Under the pieces are notes generated by a model. It was not told where the DNA came from. It saw nothing but the letters and a program-made list of their open reading frames with translations, and searched no databases. From NCBI RefSeq assembly GCF_012516435.1, contig NZ_CP051216.1, forward strand, positions 622,001 to 686,000: DNA of 64,000 nt, written 5' to 3'. Shown piece after piece: positions 45,406 through 57,470 of the stretch. The DNA is from Pseudodesulfovibrio sp. zrk46 (lineage in GTDB: Bacteria > Desulfobacterota > Desulfovibrionia > Desulfovibrionales > Desulfovibrionaceae). A program made the position numbers and the translations under genes. Within the stretch, counting starts at the first letter, position 1. Each line of letters begins with the position of its first letter.

Positions 45406-46089
45406 ATGACTGAGAAAGCAAAGCCACATTACCTCGGCCATCGCCAGCGGCTCAAGGAGAAGCTGTTGCAGACTCCGCGCAGCCTGGCGGATTATGAGGT
45501 ATTGGAGCTTGCCTTGGCTCTGGTGATCCCGCGCAGGGACACCAAACCGCTCGCCAAGGACATCATCGAGCGGTTCGGCTCTTTGAAAGACGCTGTCATG
45601 GCCCGTCCCGATCAGTTGGATGACATCAAGGGCGTGGGCGATGGCGTCAAGGCGCAATGGGCGCTCATGCAGGAACTCTTTGCCCGTCTGGGCGAGGCAG
45701 GTGCGCGTAGCCGCCAGCCCCTGTCTGATCCGGCCGATGTTGCCAAGGCTGCCATGGCCCGTATCGGCAACAAAGGCACCGAGGAATTCTGGGCCGCCTT
45801 TCTGGACAACAAAAACCGGGTCATCGCATGGGAGCAGGTATCCAAGGGCACGGTCAATGCCACCCCGGTTTTCCCGCGCGAAATCATGGCGACAGCACTC
45901 CGGCTGGAGGCAACATCCCTGATTCTGGCGCACAATCACCCCGGCGGCGATCCGTATCCGTCCACCGAGGACATGCTCCTCACCGACCGCATCCGTGAAG
46001 TGGCAGAAGGGCTGGACATCCGGCTGCTGGACCACCTCGTTGTCACGGACCACGACTACTACAGCTTCAACGAACAGGGACGACTCTAA
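45406..46089 (+). CDS. radC: RadC/JAB-domain protein
   Basis: This protein of 227 residues has an N-terminal helix-hairpin-helix region (DQLDDIKGVGDGVKAQW, about 66-82) and a JAB/MPN-type metal domain with HNHPGGDPYPSTEDMLLT (about 171-188), the RadC signature. It is called a DNA repair protein by name only; its true function is not established. It lies 47 bp after holA and just before acyP. Confidence 0.92.
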   Translation: MTEKAKPHYLGHRQRLKEKLLQTPRSLADYEVLELALALVIPRRDTKPLAKDIIERFGSLKDAVMARPDQLDDIKGVGDGVKAQWALMQELFARLGEAGARSRQPLSDPADVAKAAMARIGNKGTEEFWAAFLDNKNRVIAWEQVSKGTVNATPVFPREIMATALRLEATSLILAHNHPGGDPYPSTEDMLLTDRIREVAEGLDIRLLDHLVVTDHDYYSFNEQGRL

Positions 46090-46109
46090 CCTCCAAAGGG
46101 GATCAGGAT

Positions 46110-46382
46110 ATGAAACAGATGCATTTCACCGTACACGGCAAGGTACAGGGCGTCTGGTTTCGAGCCTGGACCCAGGATTTGGCCAAGGAGCTCGGCCTGA
46201 CCGGCTGGGTGCGCAACACATCCGACGGCAACGTCGAAGGATTGGCCTTGGGAGAGGACACCCAACTAGCTAAATTTAAAGAACGTTTGCATGACGGACC
46301 ACCCTTGGCACGGGTCACTCAGGTGGATTCCGCCGAGTCCGAAGCCGAAGATATAATCGACAGCTTCAACGTCCGGCCGTAA
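46110..46382 (+). CDS. acyP: acylphosphatase
   Basis: This small enzyme of 90 residues hydrolyses acyl phosphates. The signature HGKVQGVWFRAWTQDLAKE (active-site Arg in FRA) and GWVRNTSDGNVEGLA (active-site Asn) are clear. AAGGGGATCAGGA lies before the ATG. It is 20 bp after radC. The product is soluble. Confidence 0.95.
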   Translation: MKQMHFTVHGKVQGVWFRAWTQDLAKELGLTGWVRNTSDGNVEGLALGEDTQLAKFKERLHDGPPLARVTQVDSAESEAEDIIDSFNVRP

Positions 46383-46480
46383 AGTTCTATAAATTACACG
46401 AAAATCGGACTTGCCAAGCCGATTTTACGACTTATTTGGGTTTAACCGACCCATTTTCACTGCAATCAAAGGATATACCC

Positions 46481-49024
46481 TTGAGCAAAAAGAAAAATAA
46501 ATCGCCGATCAAACCGGCGAAAATCAGGCGCAAAAAGCCGGATACACAACAGAAGAAGCAGCCCGTCCGCAAACCCGAAAGCACGCCGAAACCGGCGCAG
46601 GGTCCGGGACAAGGCGAGGACCTGCCGGACATCATTGAAGCCCTGACCGGCGGCCCCGGCTCCACCGCCATGTTCGCCGACGGAGAAGATCTGGCTACGC
46701 CCAATCCCTCGGATATCCCGTCCGTCCTGCCCGTGCTGGCCGTGCGCGACATCGTGGTCTTCAACTACATGATCCTGCCCCTGTTCGTTGGCCGCGAGAA
46801 ATCCGTGCAGGCCGTGGACGCCTCCCTCAACGACGACCGCTATATCCTGATCCTCACCCAGAAAGACGAGGCCGTGGAAGATCCCGCTGAGGAAGATCTC
46901 TACCTGACCGGCACCGTGGGTATGATCATGCGCATGCTCAAAATGCCCGACGGCCGCCTCAAGGTGCTCGTGCAGGGTCTGGCCCGCGCCAAGGTCAAGA
47001 AATTTACTGCCAACGAGCCGTACCACATCGCTGAGCTGGAACCCATCATCGAGCCCGAAGTTCCCAGCCTGACCAGCGAGCAGGAAGCGCTGGTCCGCTC
47101 CTCCCGCGAGCAGTCCGAACGCATCCTGTCCCTGCGCGGCATCTCCTCGCAGGATATCATGTCCGTGCTGAACAACGTCAGCGACCCCGGTCGTCTGGCC
47201 GATCTCATCGCTTCCAACCTGCGCATGAAGGTCAACGCTGCCCAGAAGATTCTGGAATGCCAGGACCCCATGATCCGCCTGGAACTGGTCAACTCCCAGC
47301 TTCTCAAGGAAGTGGAAGTGGCCAACATGCAGAACAAGATTCAGGCCATGGCCAAGGAAGGCATGGACAAGGCTCAGCGTGACTTCTACCTGCGCGAGCA
47401 GATGAAGGCCATCAAGCGTGAACTCGGTGACGACAACGACGAAACCGAGGAGATGGAAGAGCTCAAGCAGGGCATCATCAAATCCGGCATGCCCAAGGAA
47501 GTGATGAAGGAAGCCCACAAGCAGCTTCGCCGTCTCGAATCCATGCACGCCGAATCCAGCGAGGCCACGGTCATCCGCACCTACCTCGACTGGATGATCG
47601 AGCTGCCGTGGAAGAAGCTCTCCCGCGACCGTCTCGACATCAAGAAGGCAGAAGAGATTCTCAACACCGATCACTATGACCTCGAGAAGGTCAAGGAGCG
47701 CATCCTCGAATACTTGAGCGTACGCAAGCTCAATCCGAAGATGAAAGGCCCCATCCTCTGCTTCGCAGGCCCTCCCGGCGTGGGTAAGACCTCCCTTGGT
47801 CGTTCCATCGCACGCTCTCTGGGCCGCAAGTTCCATCGCATGTCCCTTGGCGGCATGCGTGACGAAGCCGAGATTCGTGGTCACCGCCGCACCTACATCG
47901 GCGCCATGCCGGGCCGCATCATTCAGGCCATCAAGCAGTGTGGCACCCGCAATCCGGTGATCATGCTCGATGAAATCGACAAGCTCGGTTCCGATTTCCG
48001 GGGCGATCCGTCCTCCGCACTTCTCGAAGTGCTTGATCCGGAACAGAACTTCTCGTTCACCGACTACTATCTGAACGTGCCCTTCGACCTGTCCAAGGTC
48101 ATGTTCATCTGCACGGCCAACATGCTCGACTCCATCCCCGGCCCGCTCCGCGACCGCATGGAGATCATCCGCATCCCCGGTTACACCGAGCACGAAAAGA
48201 CCGTCATCACGCGCCGCTACATCATCCCCCGTCAGACCGAGGAAAACGGCCTGAAGGAAGATGAGCTGGTCATCAGCGACAAGCTGGTCTCCAAGGTCGT
48301 TCGCGAGTACACCCGCGAGGCCGGCCTTCGTAACGTGGAGCGCGAGATCGGCACCCTGTGCCGCAAGATGGCCCGCAAGAAGGCCGAAGGCGAAAAGGGA
48401 CCGTTCAAGGTCACTGCCAAGAACCTGTACAAGCTGCTTGGCCCGCCGCACTTCCTCGATGACGAGAAGGAAACCGCACTGCCTCCGGGCGTTGCCGTAG
48501 GTCTCGCCTGGACTCCTGTCGGCGGCGAGCTGCTCCACATCGAAGTGACCACCATGCCCGGCAAGGGCAAGTTGATCCTCACCGGTAAGCTCGGCGAAGT
48601 GATGAAGGAGTCGGCTCAGGCCGCTCTGTCCATCGCCCGCGCCCGCGCCGACGAGTACGGCATTGATCCCAAGTTCGTTGACGAACGGGACATCCACGTA
48701 CACGTTCCCGCAGGTGCCACGCCCAAGGACGGTCCGTCAGCCGGTGTCACGCTGGTCACGGCCCTGATTTCCGCCCTGACCGACGCGCCCATCAACCCCG
48801 AGGTCGCCATGACCGGCGAAATCTCGCTCCGCGGACGCGTACTGCCCGTCGGCGGTATCAAGGAAAAGATTCTTGCCGCCGTATCCCGCGGCATGAAGAA
48901 GGTGCTCATTCCCTCGCAGAACAAGAAGGACCTCGCCGAGGTGCCCGACGAACTGCTCAAGAAGATCACCATCAAGACCATCGAAAAGATCGACGAGGTC
49001 TGGCCCCTCGCCAAGGCTGACTAG
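46481..49024 (+). CDS. lon: ATP-dependent protease Lon
   Basis: This cytoplasmic AAA+ protease of 847 residues has an N-terminal substrate-binding LAN domain with a long basic/proline-rich lead. The ATPase has Walker A GPPGVGKTSLGRS (about 440) and the C-terminal protease domain carries the catalytic Ser in DGPSAGVTLVTAL. AAAGGAT lies 6-7 bases before the TTG at 46481, which is preferred over an upstream TTG at 46436. The N-terminal extension (MSKKKNKSPIKPAKIRRKK) is longer than in E. coli. A terminator follows directly. Confidence 0.95.
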   Translation: MSKKKNKSPIKPAKIRRKKPDTQQKKQPVRKPESTPKPAQGPGQGEDLPDIIEALTGGPGSTAMFADGEDLATPNPSDIPSVLPVLAVRDIVVFNYMILPLFVGREKSVQAVDASLNDDRYILILTQKDEAVEDPAEEDLYLTGTVGMIMRMLKMPDGRLKVLVQGLARAKVKKFTANEPYHIAELEPIIEPEVPSLTSEQEALVRSSREQSERILSLRGISSQDIMSVLNNVSDPGRLADLIASNLRMKVNAAQKILECQDPMIRLELVNSQLLKEVEVANMQNKIQAMAKEGMDKAQRDFYLREQMKAIKRELGDDNDETEEMEELKQGIIKSGMPKEVMKEAHKQLRRLESMHAESSEATVIRTYLDWMIELPWKKLSRDRLDIKKAEEILNTDHYDLEKVKERILEYLSVRKLNPKMKGPILCFAGPPGVGKTSLGRSIARSLGRKFHRMSLGGMRDEAEIRGHRRTYIGAMPGRIIQAIKQCGTRNPVIMLDEIDKLGSDFRGDPSSALLEVLDPEQNFSFTDYYLNVPFDLSKVMFICTANMLDSIPGPLRDRMEIIRIPGYTEHEKTVITRRYIIPRQTEENGLKEDELVISDKLVSKVVREYTREAGLRNVEREIGTLCRKMARKKAEGEKGPFKVTAKNLYKLLGPPHFLDDEKETALPPGVAVGLAWTPVGGELLHIEVTTMPGKGKLILTGKLGEVMKESAQAALSIARARADEYGIDPKFVDERDIHVHVPAGATPKDGPSAGVTLVTALISALTDAPINPEVAMTGEISLRGRVLPVGGIKEKILAAVSRGMKKVLIPSQNKKDLAEVPDELLKKITIKTIEKIDEVWPLAKAD

Positions 49025-49043
49025 CCAGCGACATAAAAACGAC

Positions 49044-49081
49044 AAAGAGCCCCGGAAGCGTATACTTCCGGGGCTCTTTTA
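49044..49081 (+). terminator. intrinsic terminator after lon
   Basis: AAAGAGCCCCGGAAG (49044-49058) pairs with CTTCCGGGGCTCTTT (49065-49079). Confidence 0.92.
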
Positions 49082-49098
49082 TTTTGAAATCAGGACTT

Positions 49099-49404
49099 GA
49101 AGCCGCCCTGACGGGCGGAATTATGCATGGACTAGCAGGGCTTCCTGCCCTGCACCCGGCTTAAGGCCGAGTGCCTTAAGAATCCCATTCGCGGCTTTCG
49201 CCGCAAAGTACTTTTATTTAAAAACTTCCCAATCTCGTTCATCCTCGAGCGAAGCGAGCTACAAAAAGTTTAGAAGATTCTTGCTTTAGCCGTTCCCGAG
49301 TCTTCGAGGGTTACGGATAAAGACAGCAGAGATAAGAACCCTTTTCTCAAAGGGTTCTTAAGCCGTCGGAGACGCCCCGCTGGCGAAGCGGCCCGCCGGA
49401 GGCA
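49099..49404 (-). repeat. dispersed intergenic repeat A, extended copy 3
   Basis: Read on the minus strand it starts TGCCTCCGGC just after the cobT stop and includes a CTTAAGAACCC hairpin and the CTCGCTTCGCTCGAGG part. An extra module (TATCTCTGCTGTCTTTATCC to GGCTAAAGCAAGAATC) and a tail (CTTAAGCCGGGTGCAGGGCA, then a CCGCCC dyad) are shared with copy 4 at 59913. This fills the gap between lon and cobT; no gene is seen. Confidence 0.85.
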
Positions 49405-49408
49405 TTCC

Positions 49409-50479
49409 TTACTCAGTCGCTTCGGCTACACCCGCGTCCGCAAAGGTCGCCATCTTGTTGTAGATGTCGGCGGCGGAACGAACGAGATACATGGCGCAGG
49501 CGGCTCCGGTTCCCTCACCGAGTCGGAACCCGAGGGAGAGCAGCGGCCTGAGGCCCATGGCTTCTACAGCGGTGATATGACCGGGCTCGGCGGAGGCGTG
49601 ACTGATGACACAGTAATCCTGCACAGCCGGACAGATCTTCCATGCGGCAGTGTAGGCGGCAGTGGAAATAAACCCGTCAACGCAGACGAGCTGACGATTC
49701 TTGGCCGCACCGATGATGAGGCCTGCGAGGGTTGCAATCTCAAGCCCGCCAAGGGCGGCGAGGATGGCTACGGGGTCGCCGGATTCGATGGCAGCCTTGT
49801 TGGTTTCGAGACCGCGACCGATGATAACGGCCTTGGAAGCAACGCCGTTCTTGTCGAGGCCGGTGCCGGGACCAGTCATGGCCTCGGGCTCAAGACCAAG
49901 ATACGCGCAGTAGAGAGCGGTGGACGGCGTGGTGTTGCCGATGCCCATGTCGCCGGTGCCGAGAGTGCGAACACCGTCCTCGTGGGCGCGGTCGGCGAGG
50001 GAAATACCGAGCAGCAGCGCTTCGAGACACTGCTCGCGAGTCATAGCCGGACCGACTGCGAGGTTGGCAGTGCCGGGAGCCACCTTGGCCTGGATCAGGT
50101 TGGGATGTTCGTCGTAGCCTTCGCCGCAGGAACCGGCGTCCACCACGTAGAGTTCAGCTCCGGCGGTCTTGGAGAGCACATTGATGCCCGCACCGCCGTT
50201 GAGGAAATTGAGGATCATCTGACGGGTAACTTCCTGCGGGAAGAGAGAGACACCCTCTTCGACCACGCCGTGATCGCCTGCCACGGTGTAGATACGCATG
50301 GGGTCGGCGGCGGGCCCCTCGCCCTGGTTGATCAGGAACATCTGGAGCGCGAGGTCTTCGAGACGACCGAGGCTGCCCTGCGGTTTGGTCAGATTGTCGA
50401 GATGGGCCTGGCCTTTGGCGGCGAGGGAAGTGTCAACGGGCTGAATGGCTGCCACGGCAGCGTCAAATTGGTTCTGCAT
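49409..50479 (-). CDS. cobT: nicotinate-nucleotide--dimethylbenzimidazole phosphoribosyltransferase
   Basis: CobT activates the lower-ligand base in cobalamin synthesis. The 356-residue protein has LTKPQGSLGRLEDLALQM (about 28-45), TVAGDHGVVEEGVSLFP (about 63-79), GDMGIGNTTPSTAL (about 173) and SHASAEPGHITAVEAMGL near the C-terminus. The start at 50479 has ACGAGG upstream; the longer frame is unlike the family. No cobalamin riboswitch is visible. It is divergent from the WcbI-like gene, separated by 136 bp that holds a GCCAGCC/GGCTGGC dyad. Confidence 0.95.
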   Translation of the reverse strand: MQNQFDAAVAAIQPVDTSLAAKGQAHLDNLTKPQGSLGRLEDLALQMFLINQGEGPAADPMRIYTVAGDHGVVEEGVSLFPQEVTRQMILNFLNGGAGINVLSKTAGAELYVVDAGSCGEGYDEHPNLIQAKVAPGTANLAVGPAMTREQCLEALLLGISLADRAHEDGVRTLGTGDMGIGNTTPSTALYCAYLGLEPEAMTGPGTGLDKNGVASKAVIIGRGLETNKAAIESGDPVAILAALGGLEIATLAGLIIGAAKNRQLVCVDGFISTAAYTAAWKICPAVQDYCVISHASAEPGHITAVEAMGLRPLLSLGFRLGEGTGAACAMYLVRSAADIYNKMATFADAGVAEATE

Positions 50480-50615
50480 TATATCCTCGTGAATGGAATT
50501 TTCGTTAGTAGGGCGTGGATACACTGTCGCCAGCCCAGTGTAAACCGTGTGGTTGAACGGCTGGCGCGGACATGGTATTTCTTTGCAGGATATTTCAAGA
50601 GGTTCCGGAAAACAG

Positions 50616-51449
50616 ATGACAAAAGAACTCTGCATAGTACACGCCAATTGTCAGGGCGAACCACTGGTCGAGCGGCTGATGGCATGCCCGGAATTCGCGG
50701 CGCAGTATGACTGCCGACTGTTCACCAACTATGTCCGGGAGCCGGTCCCTGATGATGTACTGGGACGCTGTTCGCTGTTCCTGCATCAATATCTCGGGCC
50801 CAAATGGAATGAACTCGCCTCAGACGTCCTGATCGGAAAACTGCCAGCCAACGCCCGGCACCTGTGCGTTCCCAACATGTTCTTCACCGGCTACTGGCCC
50901 ATGTGGAGTGGCGCAGGCGGCTTCAACTACCGGTGCACCCATCTTGATTCGTACATCGACATGGGCCTCTCGCCCGAAGAAACGGTCATGCTCTTTCTGC
51001 GCTCGGATGTGCAGTCCAAATACGACTTGCCCGGCTTGGTGGAAGCATCACTCAAACGGGAACGGGAGCGAGAGAGTCACACCCCCATCAAATATGTGCA
51101 TGTGATCGAAGAGGAGTTCGGAAGTCGCCGTCTCTACAACACGGTGAACCACCCCGGGCCTCGGCTCATGAACCATGCGGCCAAGGGAATACTGGAACAC
51201 CTCGGCATGACCCCGCCCCCTGCAGAGGCATTCGACGCCTTGGGTGATCCGTTCCCGGAATTTGAGCAACCCATCAATCCCAAAGTGGGAGCCTTTTTCG
51301 GCTGGGATTTTGCCACGCCCGAGACCAAGTACAATATCTACGGACGCAAGATGACCTATGCCCGGTACGTGGCCAACTACGTGGAAGCCCGCTCAAAGGG
51401 CGTCACTGATTTCATCGGCTATTTGCAGGGCGAATATCTCGACAGCTAG
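50616..51449 (+). CDS. WcbI-like polysaccharide biosynthesis putative acetyltransferase
   Basis: This protein of 277 residues has the WcbI-family start CIVHANCQGEPLVERL and later HQYLGPKWNELASDVLIGKL. WcbI is an acyl-CoA-binding enzyme implicated in capsule acetylation in Burkholderia. No other polysaccharide genes lie beside it, so its substrate is unknown. AGAGGTTCCGGA precedes the ATG at 50616; an earlier in-frame ATG at 50547 adds unconserved residues. It converges with the sigma-54 regulator gene, with only 1 bp between stops. Confidence 0.8.
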   Translation: MTKELCIVHANCQGEPLVERLMACPEFAAQYDCRLFTNYVREPVPDDVLGRCSLFLHQYLGPKWNELASDVLIGKLPANARHLCVPNMFFTGYWPMWSGAGGFNYRCTHLDSYIDMGLSPEETVMLFLRSDVQSKYDLPGLVEASLKRERERESHTPIKYVHVIEEEFGSRRLYNTVNHPGPRLMNHAAKGILEHLGMTPPPAEAFDALGDPFPEFEQPINPKVGAFFGWDFATPETKYNIYGRKMTYARYVANYVEARSKGVTDFIGYLQGEYLDS

Positions 51450-51450
51450 C

Positions 51451-52827
51451 CTACCGCTTCATCCCATGCTTCTTGAGCAATTCGTATAGATATCCACGCG
51501 AGACCCCGGCGATTTCGGCGGCCTTTTTCATGTTGCGCTCACTGCGATCCAGCAGCATCTCCACATATTCCCGTTCCGCCTTGTCGCGGTAATCCTTGAG
51601 CTTGGGAAACACGGCAACGGCAGGAGCAACAGAGGGAGACATGGTCGTGTTGTTCAGCCCGGCCTGCGCGGCCTTGATACGCACCTGTGTGGGCAGATGG
51701 CGGCTGTAGATCATGGGGCCGTCCTGTGCAGCGGCAAGGGCACGGCGCACGGCGTGCTTGAGCTCACGGACATTGCCCGGCCACGGATAGGCATGCAGCG
51801 TGGCCCAGAATTCATCGCTTATCTCCTTGCAGGCCACGCCGAGTTCCTTGCAGGCGGCTTCGAAATAGTGGCGGGCCAGCAGTTCCAAATCCTCCAGGCG
51901 ATCGCGCAGCGGAGGCAAGGTCACGGTCACGCCGCGTAGTCGATACAGCAGGTCGCTGCGGAACAGGCCGAGACGAGCCATCTCTTCCAAGTCTTTGTTG
52001 GTAGCGGCCACCAGACGAAAATCGGATTCCCGTTCGGACTGGCTACCCACCGGACGGAAGCGGCCGGTTTCGAGTACACGCAGGAAGGATGCCTGCATCT
52101 CCAGCGGCAACTCACCGATCTCATCCATGAACAGCGTCCCGGTGTGCGCCTGCGCGATCACGCCATCGCGGGAACGGTCGGCGCCAGTGAACGCGCCACG
52201 CACATGGCCGAAAAGTTGTGACCCGATCAGAGTGGGCGACAAAGCAGCGCAGTCGAGGGTGACAAAGGGACGCGCCGCGCGGTTACCCCGCTCATGCACG
52301 GCCTTGGCGAACAACTCTTTACCCGTACCGGTCTCGCCATGGATCATGGTGGGCACATCCATGCGGGCGGCATCCTCGATCTTGGCAAGGCACTGCATCA
52401 GGAGCGGGCTGGCCCCGATAATCCCGGAAGGTCGATTCTCCCTGCTCCTGGCGGGTGCCTGATGTTGTCGGTATGTGACCACGTCGCGCACCGACTGCTC
52501 GATCTTGTCCACGGTCAGGGGCTTGGTCAGATATTCCCAGCCGCCCTGCTCCAACACGGTGGCTGCGCCGGTGGAGTCGCCATGGCTGGTGATGACAATG
52601 ACCTCGGGCGAGCCGGGCAAGTCCTTGTAACGGTTGAGTTCCTCGATTCCGTTGCCATCAGGCAGAAGTACATCCAGAAAGACCACGTCGTGATCACCGG
52701 ACTCCGCCTTGGCCCACCCTTCGGCCAGCGACTCGGCAGCCTCGAAATGATGGCCGAGCCCGGCGGTAACATCCGCAAACAGGACGTGCATCATCTGTTC
52801 GTCGTCGATGAGAAGAATCTTGGCCAT
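51451..52827 (-). CDS. sigma-54-dependent response regulator
   Basis: This NtrC-class protein of 458 residues has a receiver (LIDDEQMMHVLFADV; phospho-Asp in VVFLDVLLPDG), AAA+ with GETGTGKELFAKAV, GAFTGA, MDEIGELPLEMQ, and a Fis end (KAAEIAGVSRGYLYELLKKHG). The gene begins directly after the stop of the hybrid kinase (TAG then ATG), so they are coupled and form a pair. It probably activates the divergent haoCA-like operon, though this is inference. Confidence 0.92.
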   Translation of the reverse strand: MAKILLIDDEQMMHVLFADVTAGLGHHFEAAESLAEGWAKAESGDHDVVFLDVLLPDGNGIEELNRYKDLPGSPEVIVITSHGDSTGAATVLEQGGWEYLTKPLTVDKIEQSVRDVVTYRQHQAPARSRENRPSGIIGASPLLMQCLAKIEDAARMDVPTMIHGETGTGKELFAKAVHERGNRAARPFVTLDCAALSPTLIGSQLFGHVRGAFTGADRSRDGVIAQAHTGTLFMDEIGELPLEMQASFLRVLETGRFRPVGSQSERESDFRLVAATNKDLEEMARLGLFRSDLLYRLRGVTVTLPPLRDRLEDLELLARHYFEAACKELGVACKEISDEFWATLHAYPWPGNVRELKHAVRRALAAAQDGPMIYSRHLPTQVRIKAAQAGLNNTTMSPSVAPAVAVFPKLKDYRDKAEREYVEMLLDRSERNMKKAAEIAGVSRGYLYELLKKHGMKR

Positions 52828-55107
<2,280 letters not shown>

Positions 55108-55449
55108 GTTTCCCCCATGCCGCGCCTCGACAAATGGATTCAGGAGCGGAACGTGTCATGGATACCATACACTCTGTCAGCAATACATGACACAAGTCAT
55201 AAAAAGAGGACACTTTTTTCTGATTCCGTTTTCTCAGGTCATCCCTATCGCCCCGCAAAGGCCCTTCTCGCAACGATTTAAAAATATAATAAGATTTCCT
55301 CCCAATGGCATGAATATTGTTGTATGCTCAGCACAAAATTGTATTCGGGCCGTTTTGGTTTGGCGGTCCGTACAGTGAGGTTGGCTGGGGGCAGGCGGCA
55401 TATTCGGCCGCATTAAGACACGTTCAACTGCAAGGAAAGGGATGTATGA
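55108..55449. promoter_or_regulatory. regulatory region between hybrid kinase and haoCA-like operon
   Basis: No gene is seen. It has a perfect inverted repeat GTGTCATG (55153-55160) and CATGACAC (55186-55193), centres 33 bp apart (about three turns), and an overlapping ATGAC-N4-GTCAT dyad (55187-55200). TGGCATGAATATTGTT (55306-55321) is a weak sigma-54 candidate with the -12 C changed to T. The layout suits a sigma-54 activator. Confidence 0.5.
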
Positions 55450-56019
55450 ATGGCAAACAGTGAGAAGCGTTTTAGCAGAAAGCTGTTGCCAGGCATGCTC
55501 GTCGGCATTCTCCTGACCGTCGGCTTGATCCTCGCCTCGGGCTATATGCTCCAGGTGACGAACACCGACGAATTCTGCGTCACTTGTCACGTAATGAAAC
55601 CCTTCAGGGTTGCGTGGAAGAAAGAGACGCACGGAGGCGCCAATCCCAAAGGCCTTGAAGCGCAGTGTGTGGACTGTCACTTGCCGCATGGCGGTTTTGT
55701 GGAGTTCGTGACGGCCAAGGCGTACACCGGGACTCGGGACATTATCATGAACATGATTATCGACCCCTACACGTACGACTGGGCTGGCCGCGCCAAATTC
55801 CGGCGCGAATTCACCTACGACAATGCCTGTCGCAAATGTCACGTTAACCTCGAGCCGAAAGGCATGAGGACAAGCGGCATTCTGGCGCACAGGCAGTACC
55901 TCATCGGCGATCTGGACAAACGTTGCGTGGATTGCCACGAGCATGTCGGCCACAAGAACATGGTCACGGAAATCAACAACTATTTCAAACAGAGCCCGCA
56001 AGTCGCAGGCAAGAAGTAG
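55450..56019 (+). CDS. NapC/NrfH-family tetrahaem cytochrome c (HaoC-like)
   Basis: This protein of 189 residues has one N-terminal membrane helix (about 12-35) and four c-haem sites: CVTCH (43), CVDCH (73), CRKCH (127) and CVDCH (159). Such proteins pass electrons from menaquinol to periplasmic multihaem reductases. It is followed 8 bp later by an octahaem gene, matching the haoC-haoA pair rather than nrfHA, whose second gene encodes a pentahaem enzyme. An AGGGATG site precedes the ATG. Regulators of the sigma-54 class are divergent. Confidence 0.85.
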   Translation: MANSEKRFSRKLLPGMLVGILLTVGLILASGYMLQVTNTDEFCVTCHVMKPFRVAWKKETHGGANPKGLEAQCVDCHLPHGGFVEFVTAKAYTGTRDIIMNMIIDPYTYDWAGRAKFRREFTYDNACRKCHVNLEPKGMRTSGILAHRQYLIGDLDKRCVDCHEHVGHKNMVTEINNYFKQSPQVAGKK

Positions 56020-56027
56020 GAGAGGTT

Positions 56028-57389
56028 ATGAAAAAAGTTTTCGGTACGTTAGCCGTCGCCGGATTCATTTGCTGCATGACTCTCATGCTCGCGGGGCCCG
56101 CTCAGGCCGCCGCAGAGCTTGAAGGTATTAGCCTTGAGAAGAAGCAGCTCGTTGTGCATCGCGGCTACACCAAAGAAGCCAAAGCATGCATTGAGTGTCA
56201 CTCACAGAAGACACCCGGCATCGTTGAAAACTGGAAGAATGGTAAGATGGGTCACGCCACGGTTTCTTGCTACGACTGTCACGTCGTGGAAAAGGATTCT
56301 CCCATGGCGAGCCAGTGTGAAGGTGTTCGCGGAACGAACATCTACACCTCCCCCATGGTATCCTCCAAGACCTGCTCGAAGTGTCACCCGCGTGAAGTCG
56401 AGCAGTTCCTGAAGTCCAACCACGCAATGGGCGCCAGCCGTCCGCTGCTGGAAGTACCCAAGTTCCAGGCCCTGATGTACACCCATGAAGGTGGTACCCA
56501 TCTCGGCATCGAAAAGGGTTCCGGCCCCAACCGCGCCGCTAGCGCTTCCGGTTGCCAGATGTGTCACGGCACCCAGGTTGAACTCGGCACGGACAACAAG
56601 CCCATCAAGGAAACCTGGCCCGGCGGCGTCGGCACCCGCTACCCCGACGGATCCGTCGGTACCTGTACCGTCTGTCACACCCGCCACCAGTTTGCGGTCT
56701 CCGAAGCCCGCAAGCCCGAAGCCTGTGCTTCCTGCCACCTCGGCCCGGACCATCCGCAGATCGAAATCTACGAAGAGTCCAAGCACGGCCAGATCTACAA
56801 CGCTCACAGCGAAAAGTGGAACTTCGAAGCCGCTCCCGACACTTGGGAACCCGGCGATTACGATGCTCCCACCTGTGCCGTTTGCCACATGTCCGGCATC
56901 GGCGAGCTGACCACCACCCACAACGTGGCTGACCGCCTCAAGTGGGACCTGGTTCACGCCCGCTCCGAAATCCGTTCCGGCACTCGCGGCAATGGTGTTG
57001 AAGGTGACAAGAAGATGCGCATGGTTTGTAAGAACTGCCACTCCAGCACCCACACCAACGCTCAGCGTGACCTGCTCGACAACACCGTTGCCCTGTACAA
57101 TGCGTACTGGGATAAGGCTGTCGAGATGAAGAACACCCTGAAGGAGAAGAACCTCCTCGGTGATAACCCGTGGAAGGACGGCTACCAGGAACTCATGTAC
57201 TTCCTGTGGCACCACGCCGGCCGCCGCGCACGTCACGGTGCCGCCATGAACGGCCCGGACTATGCTCACTGGCATGGTTTCTTCCAGGTATTCCAGGTGT
57301 TCTACGACATGGAAGCGCTCTACGACTACCGCCTCAAGACCGGCAAGATCGAAGAGCTGTCACACGTAATGTCCACCGCTCCGGACTAG
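56028..57389 (+). CDS. octahaem cytochrome c, hydroxylamine oxidoreductase family
   Basis: This exported protein of 453 residues has a signal peptide (about 1-28) and eight CxxCH sites: 54, 81, 116, 176, 213, 233, 283 and 334. The C-terminal part contains [12 protein letters not shown] and [12 protein letters not shown], typical of HAO-like proteins. Relatives in Campylobacterota with a NapC-type partner reduce nitrite or hydroxylamine to ammonia; I infer the same here. Whether the cross-linking Tyr of oxidising HAO is present cannot be judged without alignment. GGAGAGG precedes the ATG at 56028. Confidence 0.85.
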   Translation: MKKVFGTLAVAGFICCMTLMLAGPAQAAAELEGISLEKKQLVVHRGYTKEAKACIECHSQKTPGIVENWKNGKMGHATVSCYDCHVVEKDSPMASQCEGVRGTNIYTSPMVSSKTCSKCHPREVEQFLKSNHAMGASRPLLEVPKFQALMYTHEGGTHLGIEKGSGPNRAASASGCQMCHGTQVELGTDNKPIKETWPGGVGTRYPDGSVGTCTVCHTRHQFAVSEARKPEACASCHLGPDHPQIEIYEESKHGQIYNAHSEKWNFEAAPDTWEPGDYDAPTCAVCHMSGIGELTTTHNVADRLKWDLVHARSEIRSGTRGNGVEGDKKMRMVCKNCHSSTHTNAQRDLLDNTVALYNAYWDKAVEMKNTLKEKNLLGDNPWKDGYQELMYFLWHHAGRRARHGAAMNGPDYAHWHGFFQVFQVFYDMEALYDYRLKTGKIEELSHVMSTAPD

Positions 57390-57434
57390 GCCGACGAAAG
57401 TATCCCGCCTGAAGTGGCGAACCTCACTACCAAC

Positions 57435-57464
57435 AAGGGCCCCGCACGCAAGTACGGGGCCCTT
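57435..57464. terminator. bidirectional terminator after the octahaem cytochrome gene
   Basis: AAGGGCCCCG (57435-57444) pairs with CGGGGCCCTT (57455-57464), followed by TCCTTTTT on the plus strand. It lies between two convergent genes. Confidence 0.85.
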
Positions 57465-57470
57465 TCCTTT

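Noticed and set aside
46466-48703. Long antisense frame opposite lon
   Set aside because: Shadow of lon; no motif or start site.
50480-50615. Cobalamin riboswitch upstream of cobT
   Set aside because: The region is only 136 bp and lacks the conserved B12-box sequence.
55450-57389. nrfHA (pentahaem nitrite reductase) call
   Set aside because: The second gene has eight CxxCH sites and no CxxCK site, and its C-terminus resembles HAO-like proteins.
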